A DNA stretch of 64,000 bases. Source: Rhodobacterales bacterium (GTDB lineage: Bacteria > Pseudomonadota > Alphaproteobacteria > Rhodobacterales > Rhodobacteraceae). Shown here in pieces: positions 41,681-49,521 of this stretch. Position 1 is the stretch's first letter. Each line of letters starts with the position of its first letter. Location: contig JAPLPE010000034.1 in the NCBI GenBank assembly GCA_026400355.1, positions 1-64,000 of the forward strand, read 5' to 3'. The notes beneath the pieces are model-generated. The model ran no database searches and was not told where the DNA came from. It worked only from the letters and a program-made list of their open reading frames with translations. The position numbers and the translations under genes were made by a program.

Positions 41681-42798
41681 GATGTGAGCGTGGAGGTGAT
41701 AAATGGCCGGGCCGGTCGGGGTGTGCTGATCTGGCCAAAGCCCGCTCCTGCCAGAAGCGTTGCGATCTCGCTGGCCGACCGGGCCCGACCGGTGCGCATG
41801 GCCAGGCAGTAGAGGGCGAAATAGGCGTCTCCGGCCCGTTGTGGCTGATCGCCCCCCGTCATGGGCTCCGAAATGATCAGCCGACCACCCGGGGGCAGGG
41901 CCGCATGCACCGCAAGGAGAAGGGCGCGGACGGTATCGTCGGAATGATCATAGAGGACGCGAATCAGGCTGATCGCATCCGCGCCCCTTGGCAGCGGGTC
42001 ATCGCGGAACGAGCCGGGCTCGATCGTCAGCCGGTCGCTGAACCCCAGTTCCTCGAACCGGACACGGGCCCCGGGGGCAACGGCAGGAAGATCGAAAAGG
42101 GTCAGCGACACGTCCGGTTCGGCCGCCGCTACGGCAGCAAGGAAAGCGCCTGTTCCGCCACCCACATCCATGAGTCGCCGGATGCCCTTGAACGACACGG
42201 CAGCCAACGTGTCTTCGGCGACAAGCACCTGACTGTCCGCCATCAGTTGGGAATAGGTCGCAGCCGTTTCGGGGTCGCTGGCCGCGCCTGCGCCAAAGAC
42301 ATAGGGCCAGAAACCCGCCAGTTCCGTCTGGGTCTCACCCCGGAAGAACGCGACCGGGTCGGCGAGATCGCGATAAAGGACCTCATGATGCTTTATCATG
42401 TCGGCCAGACCGGGCACAGCCGTCAATGCCGCTCCCCGACGGGTCAGGCCATAGGTACCGTCGCGGCGCCGCGACAAAAGACCGATGGAGACACCCCCGT
42501 TCAGAAGAATCACCATGCGTTCCAACGGAACCGCGTTGCGATGCGCCAAAGCATTGGCGGTCACCTCCTGGCTCATCAGGTGGTTCGGGATGTTGAAGGC
42601 GACGAGGGCCTGAAGAATCTGCGAATGGCAGAAGCCGGCGACCAGATCGAACATCACCTCGCCTTCATGGCGGACGATGGGCCGGGTCAGCGGAAAACGG
42701 GCAGCCCAGCGCTGGAACGACCTTGAGGCGACAAGGCGGTTTATCCAGCCGGTCCGGCGTTGCGCCCTGTGCGTCGAAGGAAGGCCGAGGTCGGCCAC
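41665..42798 (-). CDS. crtF: Hydroxyneurosporene/demethylspheroidene O-methyltransferase
   Basis: A 377-residue SAM-dependent O-methyltransferase that makes the 1-methoxy group of spheroidene. The N-terminal dimerisation part holds GEVMFDLVAGFCHSQILQALV. The SAM site is MDVGGGTGAFLAAVAAAEPDVSLTLFDLP, and LIRVLYDHSDDTVRALL follows. It starts with GTG (42796-42798) 4 bases after the crtE stop. Its 3' end carries part of the bchC operator. Confidence 0.95.
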   Translation of the reverse strand: MADLGLPSTHRAQRRTGWINRLVASRSFQRWAARFPLTRPIVRHEGEVMFDLVAGFCHSQILQALVAFNIPNHLMSQEVTANALAHRNAVPLERMVILLNGGVSIGLLSRRRDGTYGLTRRGAALTAVPGLADMIKHHEVLYRDLADPVAFFRGETQTELAGFWPYVFGAGAASDPETAATYSQLMADSQVLVAEDTLAAVSFKGIRRLMDVGGGTGAFLAAVAAAEPDVSLTLFDLPAVAPGARVRFEELGFSDRLTIEPGSFRDDPLPRGADAISLIRVLYDHSDDTVRALLLAVHAALPPGGRLIISEPMTGGDQPQRAGDAYFALYCLAMRTGRARSASEIATLLAGAGFGQISTPRPARPFITSTLTSVRLG

Positions 42799-42802
42799 GA
42801 TG

Positions 42803-43684
42803 TCACTCTCCCGGAACCATCAGCCGGTCGCGGGCCGTGGCGGGCACAAGCTTGTCCGCATATGCGCGGACCACCTGGGCCAGTTGCCCTTCACCGGGGC
42901 ATTTCGGGATCGAGGAAATCGCCCCGGCCAGGATGTCATCCAGCCTTTGCACCGCACCCCGCACGCCCAGAAGGCGGACTGCATTCGGACGCCCGTGAAG
43001 ATCGTCCTGCCCAGCAGGCTTGCCCAGCGTCGTCTCGTCACACAGCGCATCGCGCAGGTCATCGGCCACCTGAAAGGCCTCGCCGATACGGGCGCCAAGT
43101 TCTTCCCAGGGGTCCGCTTCCTGTCCGGCGGCGATTGCCCCCATCTGGGTGGCCGCGATAAACAGCGCGCCCGTCTTGGCCTGATGGTAGGCCGACAGAT
43201 CGATCTTATCCTCGCTTTCCCAGCCCTGCCCGGCGCAGATGCCAAATGGCATGCCGGTACGTTTGCCAAGAACCGAAATCAGGTTCAGCGCGCGCATCGG
43301 GTCCTGCGCCCCGGCGCGGGCCAGAACCTCGAATGCCATGACGATCAGGCTGTCACCGGCCAGGACGGCAATCGGTTGCGAAAACGCACGGTGTACCGAA
43401 GGCTTTCCCCGGCGCAGGTCGGCGTCGTCGAACATCGGCAGGTCGTCGTGAACAAGGCTCGCACTGTGGATCAGCTCCAGCGCAGCAGCCGCGGCATCAG
43501 TCAGCGCGGGTCTGTCATCGCCACAGGCCTTCGCGACCGACATGAGGATGGTGGGTCTGATTCGCGCGCCGCCCGGCGTGACCGAGTAGCCCAGCGCCGC
43601 GGCAAGGCGCCCGGGCGAAATGCCGGCCTGTCCGGCACGGATGGCAGCAGAGATAGCGGCTTCGATACGGTCGGACACGCCCAT
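42803..43684 (-). CDS. crtE: Geranylgeranyl diphosphate synthase
   Basis: A 293-residue all-helical prenyl synthase producing GGPP for carotenoids and bacteriochlorophyll. The first Asp-rich motif is VHDDLPMFDDADLRRGKPS and the second FQVADDLRDAL. The start MGVSDRIEAAISAAI matches the family; an ATG 11 codons upstream is less likely. It is divergent from crtD over a shared operator with two PpsR boxes. Confidence 0.96.
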   Translation of the reverse strand: MGVSDRIEAAISAAIRAGQAGISPGRLAAALGYSVTPGGARIRPTILMSVAKACGDDRPALTDAAAAALELIHSASLVHDDLPMFDDADLRRGKPSVHRAFSQPIAVLAGDSLIVMAFEVLARAGAQDPMRALNLISVLGKRTGMPFGICAGQGWESEDKIDLSAYHQAKTGALFIAATQMGAIAAGQEADPWEELGARIGEAFQVADDLRDALCDETTLGKPAGQDDLHGRPNAVRLLGVRGAVQRLDDILAGAISSIPKCPGEGQLAQVVRAYADKLVPATARDRLMVPGE

Positions 43685-43717
43685 TCCAGGGTTCCTCGCC
43701 TGTCGTCGTTCTGGCAC

Positions 43718-43735
43718 TGTCAGAAGAATTAGACA
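43718..43735. promoter_or_regulatory. PpsR/CrtJ box, crtE side of the crtE/crtD operator
   Basis: TGTCAGAAGAATTAGACA, exact TGT-N12-ACA, 34 bases upstream of crtE. Confidence 0.85.
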
Positions 43736-43742
43736 GTATATA

Positions 43743-43760
43743 TGTCAATCAGACTGGACA
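43743..43760. promoter_or_regulatory. PpsR/CrtJ box, crtD side of the crtE/crtD operator
   Basis: TGTCAATCAGACTGGACA, exact TGT-N12-ACA, 7 bases from its partner and 42 bases upstream of crtD. Confidence 0.85.
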
Positions 43761-43801
43761 GTTTGTGTGTCCGAGTCAACAATCCTTCGCAGGGGGTCGT
43801 G

Positions 43802-45361
43802 ATGAAAGATGCACGGATCGTCATCGTGGGGGCCGGAATCGGGGGGTTGGCAGCGGCGCTGCGGCTGTCAAATGCCGGCTGCGCGGTGACCGTGGTCGAG
43901 GCGCAAGCCGGACCGGGTGGCAAGATGCGGACCGTTCCTTCGGTCGCCGGACCTGTGGATGCCGGGCCAACCGTCCTGACGATGCGGCCGGTGTTCGAGG
44001 CGCTTTTCGCCGAAGTGGGCGAGTCCCTGTCCGATCATATGACGCTCCATCCCCTGTCCACCCTCGCCCGGCATTACTGGGAGGACGGGACGCGGTTCGA
44101 CCTGATGGCCGATCCGGCCGAGACCGAGTCGAATGTCGCAGCAGCATTTGGCGGCAAGGCGGCACAGCAGTACCGGCGGTTCCGCGAACGGACCGCGCGG
44201 CTGTTCGATGCCTTTGACACGCCGATGATGCAGGCTCCTGCACCCCAGCAGTCGGACTTGACGGCACAGGTGCTTCGGTCACCAGGTCTTTTGCTTGACA
44301 TGGCCCCGCATCAGACACTTGCGGCCATGTTGCGCAGGAGTTTTTCGGATCCGCGGCTTGCGCAACTGTTCGGGCGCTATGCAACCTATGTTGGCGGCTC
44401 ACCCCTGTCATCACCCGCCCTGTTGTCGCTGATCTCACAGGCCGAGGCGCGGGGGGTCTGGGCGGTGGAAGGCGGAATGCACCGGGTGGCGCAGGTGATC
44501 GCGGCGCTCGCCGCCAAACGCGGCGCAGTGTTCCGCTATGAAACCCGCGTGCAGCGGATCGAGTTGCAGTCAGGCAAGGTCAGCGGGATCGCCACGACGA
44601 CAGGGCGTATCACGGCGGATGTCGTCCTTTTCAACGGTGACCCAAGGGCGCTTTACACAGGTCTGCTGGGCGAAGCGGGCAAACGGGCGGTACCGCAATT
44701 GGCCGTCGAACCGCGCAGCCTGTCGGCCTATGTCCACGCCTTTGCCGCCAGACCATCAGGGCCAGAGATTTCGCATCACACCATATTCTTCGGCGGCAAT
44801 CCCAAGGCCGAGTTCGAGGCGCTGGCCCGAAGCGAACGCCCAACGGACGGCACGCTTTACCTTTGCGCACAGGACCGGACGGATGACACGACCCCGACCG
44901 GACCCGAACGATTTGAAATCATCCTGAACGGCCCCCCTGATCAGGGGCGCGGCAGCGAGACGGAAAAGGACATCGCCTCATGTCAGACACAGGTCTTTTC
45001 CCGCCTGCAGGCTTTCGGCCTGACCTTCGATCCTCTGCCGGGGCGGAGGGCGTTGACGACGCCACAGGGCTTTGCCCGGCTTTTCCCGGGGAGCCAAGGT
45101 TCCCTCTACGGGCGGAGCCCGCATGGGCTGACCGCCGGGCTGAAACGGCCAACAGCGCGGACGGCGGTGCCGGGGCTTTACCTCGTGGGCGGCGGGGCAC
45201 ATCCGGGGGCGGGGGTGCCGATGGCGACACTCTCCGCACGGCACGCGGCCGCGGCGATCTTGACCGACCTTGCTTTGCCATCGACGTCCCCCCGAACGGC
45301 TACGCGTGGTGGTATGTCGATGGGATCAGCGATGACGGGACGCGCGCCGTCTCGGTCATAG
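43802..45361 (+). CDS. crtD: Methoxyneurosporene/hydroxyneurosporene C-3,4 desaturase
   Basis: A 519-residue FAD-dependent desaturase of the CrtI family. It has the dinucleotide site IVIVGAGIGGLAAALRLSNAG at the N-terminus, PVDAGPTVLTMRPVFEALF, and the C-terminal FAD block GLYLVGGGAHPGAGVPMATLS. The start MKDARIVIVG has AGGGGG upstream; the frame before it covers the PpsR box. The last 28 or so residues, after ILTDLAL, are low-complexity Ser/Thr/Arg and overlap the conserved start of crtC in another frame, so the protein is longer than the roughly 495 residues usual for CrtD. Confidence 0.93.
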   Translation: MKDARIVIVGAGIGGLAAALRLSNAGCAVTVVEAQAGPGGKMRTVPSVAGPVDAGPTVLTMRPVFEALFAEVGESLSDHMTLHPLSTLARHYWEDGTRFDLMADPAETESNVAAAFGGKAAQQYRRFRERTARLFDAFDTPMMQAPAPQQSDLTAQVLRSPGLLLDMAPHQTLAAMLRRSFSDPRLAQLFGRYATYVGGSPLSSPALLSLISQAEARGVWAVEGGMHRVAQVIAALAAKRGAVFRYETRVQRIELQSGKVSGIATTTGRITADVVLFNGDPRALYTGLLGEAGKRAVPQLAVEPRSLSAYVHAFAARPSGPEISHHTIFFGGNPKAEFEALARSERPTDGTLYLCAQDRTDDTTPTGPERFEIILNGPPDQGRGSETEKDIASCQTQVFSRLQAFGLTFDPLPGRRALTTPQGFARLFPGSQGSLYGRSPHGLTAGLKRPTARTAVPGLYLVGGGAHPGAGVPMATLSARHAAAAILTDLALPSTSPRTATRGGMSMGSAMTGRAPSRS

Positions 45362-46200
45362 GTTTCATCGGGTCGGTCTTTTCACCATGGTATGCTTGGT
45401 CGGGGCGGAAGGAGCCCACGAACCACTGCTGCATCAATGTCGCGACCTATGGCAAAGGCGGCCGATTCACGATGACGGACCGGGGGCGGAAGGCGTTACG
45501 GTCCACACGGGACGCACTGCAGGTCGGGCCATCCGCGATGCGGTGGAACGGCGACCGTCTGGGCATCGGGGTAGACGAGATGTCCGGGCTGCCGGTGATC
45601 TCGCGCGTGCGCGGCACGATCACGTTGATCCCCTCGGCGATGACGTCGGTCGAACTGCCTTTGACATCCGACGGTGCCCATGTCTGGCGGCCTTTCGCGC
45701 CCAAGGCCCGGATCGAAGTCGATCTCGAGGTGCCGGGCTGGCAATGGTCGGGTCACGGTTATTTCGACAGCAATTTCGGCACCCGCGCCCTTGAACAAGA
45801 TTTCCGGTTCTGGACCTGGGGGCGCTATCCGACAAAGGACGGCGCGATCTGCATCTATGATGCAACACGGCGCGACGGATCAAAGCTTGAAGCGGCGGTG
45901 GCATTCGAGGATGACGGCAACGCAAGGATGACGAGCGCACCGCCCCGCACGACTTTCAAACGATCCCTGTGGCAGGTGAGGCGGGAAACGCGGGCCGATC
46001 CGGGCATTGTGCCGCGTCAGGTACTTGGGATGCTCGACGCACCCTTCTACTCCCGGTCAGCGGTGCAGACAAAGATCAACGGGGAAACTGTGACCGGCGT
46101 GCATGAGGCACTGGATCTTGACCGCTTCCGTTCACCGATTCTCAAGCCGATGCTGGCGGTCCGTGTGCCAAGGCGGGCGGACTGGACCTTCGACACCTGA
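44980..46200 (+). CDS. crtC: Carotenoid 1,2-hydratase
   Basis: CrtC adds water to the psi end group of neurosporene or spheroidene precursors. Family similarity begins near 45265 (VPPNGYAWWYVDGISDDG) and runs to the stop: FIGSVFSPWYAWSG, INVATYGKGGRFTMTDRG, ALEQDFRFWTWGRYP, ETRADPGIVPRQV and LDAPFYSRSAV are all present. The only ordinary start codon in frame ahead of this is the ATG at 44980, which adds about 95 residues with no similarity, read in the other frame of crtD. Initiation at a rare codon near 45265-45345 or coupling to crtD are alternatives. The true start is uncertain; the product is not. Confidence 0.85.
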   Translation: MSDTGLFPPAGFRPDLRSSAGAEGVDDATGLCPAFPGEPRFPLRAEPAWADRRAETANSADGGAGALPRGRRGTSGGGGADGDTLRTARGRGDLDRPCFAIDVPPNGYAWWYVDGISDDGTRAVSVIGFIGSVFSPWYAWSGRKEPTNHCCINVATYGKGGRFTMTDRGRKALRSTRDALQVGPSAMRWNGDRLGIGVDEMSGLPVISRVRGTITLIPSAMTSVELPLTSDGAHVWRPFAPKARIEVDLEVPGWQWSGHGYFDSNFGTRALEQDFRFWTWGRYPTKDGAICIYDATRRDGSKLEAAVAFEDDGNARMTSAPPRTTFKRSLWQVRRETRADPGIVPRQVLGMLDAPFYSRSAVQTKINGETVTGVHEALDLDRFRSPILKPMLAVRVPRRADWTFDT

Positions 46201-46203
46201 GCA

Positions 46204-46224
46204 AGGGTGGGTTTCACCCACCCT
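46204..46224. repeat. Intergenic palindrome AGGGTGGGT-TTC-ACCCACCCT
   Basis: A perfect 9-bp inverted repeat with a 3-nt loop directly after crtC, and a further copy of one arm (TTAGGGTGGGCGGG) at about 46247-46260. This kind of TAGGGTGGG palindrome occurs as a dispersed extragenic element in many proteobacteria. It may serve as the crtC terminator, and it marks the left edge of the dipeptidase insertion. Confidence 0.75.
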
Positions 46225-46281
46225 ACACATCGCGACGAAGGCTCCTTAGGGTGGGCGGGATATCAATTCTGAAAGCAAGTC

Positions 46282-47346
46282 ATGTCGCTGATTCCCGTTT
46301 TCGATGGCCACAACGATTTCCTCCTTCGTCTGCTGAATGATCCGGCCCGGCGTGACGCGATCTGGACCGAAGGCGACGGGACCGGGCATCTTGATTTGCC
46401 CCGGATGAAGAAAGGTGGGTTTGCGGGCGGCATGTTCGCCATCTACATCCCCTCGCCCCGCGACGACCCGGCCGAGGCGCTGGATGCCTCGATGGACAAA
46501 CCGCCCTATGACCTGCCCCTGCCCCGGCTGATCGATCACACGACGGCGCAACCCATCGCTCTGGCGATGGCGGGCCATCTGCTGGGCATGGTCCGGGCGG
46601 CACCGGACGATTTCGCCCTCTGCCTGACGGCCGCCGATATCGACGCGGCGATGGCCGCAGGTCGCATCGCAGCGGTGATGCATATGGAGGGGGCCGAGGC
46701 CATCGGACCAGACCTTGATGCCCTGCAACTGTTTCATGCGATGGGTCTGCGCTCGCTCGGCCCGGTCTGGAGCCGGCCGACGGTTTTCGGCCACGGCGTT
46801 CCCTTCCGCTATCCGGGGTCGCCGGATACCGGCCCGGGACTGACGGACGCGGGGAAGCGGTTGATCCACGAATGCAACCGGCTGCGGATTCTCGTCGACC
46901 TGTCGCATCTGAATGCCCGCGGCATGGAGGATGTGGCCGCGATTACCGACGCCCCGCTCGTGGCGACCCATTCAAACGCCCATGCCATCACACCATCCAC
47001 CCGCAACCTCACCGACCGGCAACTCGACATGATCCGTGACACGGGCGGCATGGTCGGCTTGAACCTTGCGACAGTTTTCCTGAGACCCGACGGCCGGCAG
47101 GATCCTGACATTGGATGGGACCCGATCCTGCGGCACCTTGATCACCTGATCGGACGACTGGGCGAGGATCATGTCGGCTTGGGTTCCGATTTTGACGGAG
47201 CGACAGTACCGGACGTGATCCGGGATGTGGCAGGCCTCCCTGCGCTGATCGATACGTTGCGAAGGCACGGGTTTGGCGAACCTCTGGTGCGTAAGCTTGC
47301 CTTCGAAAACTGGATCGCCACCCTGCGCAGGACCTGGGGGGCATAG
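46282..47346 (+). CDS. Membrane-dipeptidase family (peptidase M19) enzyme
   Basis: A 354-residue zinc dipeptidase of the renal dipeptidase family. The metal ligands are visible: FDGHND near the N-terminus (HxD), the bridging Glu in MHMEGAEAIG, His in VDLSHLNARG and VATHSNAHA, and Asp in GLGSDFDG near the end. No signal peptide is seen, so it is cytosolic, as are most bacterial members. Substrates may be dipeptides or related amides. It has no known role in photosynthesis and sits inside the PGC between crtC and tspO. Confidence 0.9.
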   Translation: MSLIPVFDGHNDFLLRLLNDPARRDAIWTEGDGTGHLDLPRMKKGGFAGGMFAIYIPSPRDDPAEALDASMDKPPYDLPLPRLIDHTTAQPIALAMAGHLLGMVRAAPDDFALCLTAADIDAAMAAGRIAAVMHMEGAEAIGPDLDALQLFHAMGLRSLGPVWSRPTVFGHGVPFRYPGSPDTGPGLTDAGKRLIHECNRLRILVDLSHLNARGMEDVAAITDAPLVATHSNAHAITPSTRNLTDRQLDMIRDTGGMVGLNLATVFLRPDGRQDPDIGWDPILRHLDHLIGRLGEDHVGLGSDFDGATVPDVIRDVAGLPALIDTLRRHGFGEPLVRKLAFENWIATLRRTWGA

Positions 47347-47349
47347 CAC

Positions 47350-47896
47350 AGACCATATCGGCCGCACCGGCCACGAGGTGATATTGAGCATGTACACCCA
47401 TCACGTGAACGCCAGCCAGATGTAGTACGATGCCCTGAACCAGATCCCAGGCCGCGTCGGGCCGGAAATCGGGTGGCCCCACGCCGATCCGGTCGCCTAT
47501 TTCCAGGACTGGCTGGCCAATGACGGCGCGCCGTTCTGGTCCTACCGGGAAAACGTTCGCACTTGGTGGGTGATCAAGGATCTGCCCAGCGTCCTTTTCG
47601 TCCATTTCGCGGACATCAGGAAGGACGTGGAAGGCGAAATCCGCTGCATCGCCGCCTTCATCGGAGAAGAGCAGTCGGACTGGAGCACTGCTCCTTCGAC
47701 TACATGAAAGCCCATGCTCTGGTCTGCGTTCCATTGGGCCGGGCCTTCTGGCGCGCAGACCTTCATCAACAAGGGCACGAACGGTCACTGGCAGGGCGTC
47801 CTGCCCGAGGCCAACAGCGTAGCCTGCGAGGCAGGGGCTGTCGCGGAACTCGGGCGTAAATGTGCCGATTGGCTCAAGTCAGGCCGTCTTGGCTAA
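47350..47896 (+). pseudogene. Sulfotransferase remnant
   Basis: The strand encodes a recognisable C-terminal half of a sulfotransferase domain protein: EVILSMYTHHVNASQM, an in-frame TAG, then YDALNQIPGRVGPEIGWPH and ENVRTWWVIKDLPSVLFVHFAD, IRCIAAFIG. The frame then shifts near 47680 (LEHCSFDYMKAHAL continues in another frame) and again near 47740, ending with AQTFINKGTNGHWQGVLPE and a TAA at 47894-47896. The N-terminal half with the PAPS-binding loop is missing. It is a decayed fragment, probably brought in with the neighbouring dipeptidase. Confidence 0.8.
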
Positions 47897-47934
47897 ACAA
47901 CAGACCGGGCCGGACACCATCGTCCGGCCCATTG

Positions 47935-48414
47935 TCACAACTCTGCCGTCTTGATCGGAACGACGCCGGGGTTCAGCCGGGCCATTTCCACGTTCAGCGC
48001 AGCGGCAATGCAGACCCAGATCATGTAAGGCGTGAAGGCCAGTCCGGCCCAAAAATCAAGCTGATAGCTCGTGATCGTGGCCCCCAGCACGGCAAGCCAC
48101 AGCCCGGCCATGACGGGCAGCGATCCCTTCAACTGGCGCAGGCCAAAGAACAGCGGCGTCCAGAGCGTGTTGAACGCGATCTGCATCGCCCAGAAGGCCA
48201 TCGCATAGGCATTGCCATCCAGAAGGGCGATCCGGGCACCTGCAAAGGCAATCAGCAGATAGATCGAAGTCCATGCGATAGGGAAAACCCAGTTCGGCGG
48301 GACCCAAGTCGGCTTGTTCAGCGACTTGTACCAAGGGCCGGTGGGAAACATCGCCCCGGTCGTTCCGGCGGCAAAACAGGCGATCAGAAAGATCGCAAAA
48401 AGGGTCAGATCCAT
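47935..48414 (-). CDS. tspO: TspO/MBR family tryptophan-rich sensory protein
   Basis: A 159-residue five-helix membrane protein (also called CrtK). In Rhodobacter it resides in the outer membrane, binds porphyrins and down-regulates photosynthesis genes in oxygen. The family blocks WYKSLNKPTWVPPNWVFPIAWTSIY and FNTLWTPLFFGLRQLK are present. It is expected next to crtB and crtC in Rhodobacter PGCs. Here it is separated from crtC by 1.7 kb and from crtB by 75 bases. Confidence 0.95.
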   Translation of the reverse strand: MDLTLFAIFLIACFAAGTTGAMFPTGPWYKSLNKPTWVPPNWVFPIAWTSIYLLIAFAGARIALLDGNAYAMAFWAMQIAFNTLWTPLFFGLRQLKGSLPVMAGLWLAVLGATITSYQLDFWAGLAFTPYMIWVCIAAALNVEMARLNPGVVPIKTAEL

Positions 48415-48489
48415 GATGTCGCGCCTTTCAGGTCAGAACGCGACCATCGTCCTTGCAGCAAATGGCAAGGAATCCGGTCAGGTCCTTAA

Positions 48490-49521
48490 CTAAGCGCCTT
48501 GCCGGCCTCTTCCAAGTGACCTTTCACGCGCCTTAAGGTCTGCGAGGATATCAAGCAGCGCAATCGTCCGCCCGCGATGCGGTTTCGGGCGGGCCGCGGC
48601 ATCGACAAGGTAAGTGACCTCTGGCAACGGCTTGGCAAAGATCACGGCCGAAGTCGGCGACACCCGGTTCAGGGTCGCCCGCGCCGTGGCCTGCGCCATC
48701 CAGCCGATCTTTTGCGCGGAATTGGTCCGTGCCCTGCGCGAGATCGAGTCGCAACCGTTGCGGCGCACCTCAGTCCCGATCCCGGCATAGATCAGGCGTG
48801 CAGCCCAGATCCCCATGCGGGCTTGCGCGGGTAGAAGCTTGATCCCCGCCTCGGACCGCAGATAAAGCCGGTCCGCTTCGGCCAGAAGGCGGGCCACGAT
48901 GCGGCGGATCTCGTCGGTCGCCTGCGGATCGGCAAGGAAATCCTCCGGATCAACCCCGGCCTCGCGCAGCCAGTCGAGCGGCAGGAACAGCCGCCCCGCA
49001 CGGGCATCCTCGCCGACGTCACGCGCGATGTTGGTCAGTTGCATCGCAACGCCCAGATCGCAGGCGCGGGCCAGCGCATTGGGCTCACGAACCCGCATCA
49101 GGACGCACATCATCGCGCCCACGGAACTCGCCACGCGGGCAGAATAATCGCGGACGCCCGACAGCGTGTCATAGCGCCGCCCGACTGCATCCCAGGCCAG
49201 CCCCTCAAGCAGCGCCTCGGGCAGCGCACGGGGCATGTCGAATTCTTCAATGATTGCGGTAAAGGCCCGATCCTCGGGCGTATCACGCGGTGTCCCGGCG
49301 TAGGCAAGGTCAAGCCGTTCAGTCAGCGTCAGAACCGCCCGTTCCTTGTGTCCGCCCTCGTCCACCTCGTCATCCGCCAGGCGACAGAAGGCGTAAAGGA
49401 CCAGCGCCGGATCGCGGACCGAGGATGGCAGCAGACGCGATGCCGCATGAAACGACAATGACCCCGTCCGGATCGCATTCTGGCAATGCGTCAGATCGTC
49501 AGCGCGGACATTTGTCGTCAT
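48490..49521 (-). CDS. crtB: 15-cis-phytoene synthase
   Basis: A 343-residue all-helical enzyme that condenses two GGPP to phytoene. The first Asp-rich motif is FCRLADDEVDEGGHKERAV and the second LTNIARDVGEDARAGRLFLP. YAGIGTEVRRNGCDSISRRA is a further family block. The start overlaps the crtI stop by 4 bases (ATGA), so crtI and crtB form a coupled pair. Confidence 0.97.
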   Translation of the reverse strand: MTTNVRADDLTHCQNAIRTGSLSFHAASRLLPSSVRDPALVLYAFCRLADDEVDEGGHKERAVLTLTERLDLAYAGTPRDTPEDRAFTAIIEEFDMPRALPEALLEGLAWDAVGRRYDTLSGVRDYSARVASSVGAMMCVLMRVREPNALARACDLGVAMQLTNIARDVGEDARAGRLFLPLDWLREAGVDPEDFLADPQATDEIRRIVARLLAEADRLYLRSEAGIKLLPAQARMGIWAARLIYAGIGTEVRRNGCDSISRRARTNSAQKIGWMAQATARATLNRVSPTSAVIFAKPLPEVTYLVDAAARPKPHRGRTIALLDILADLKARERSLGRGRQGA

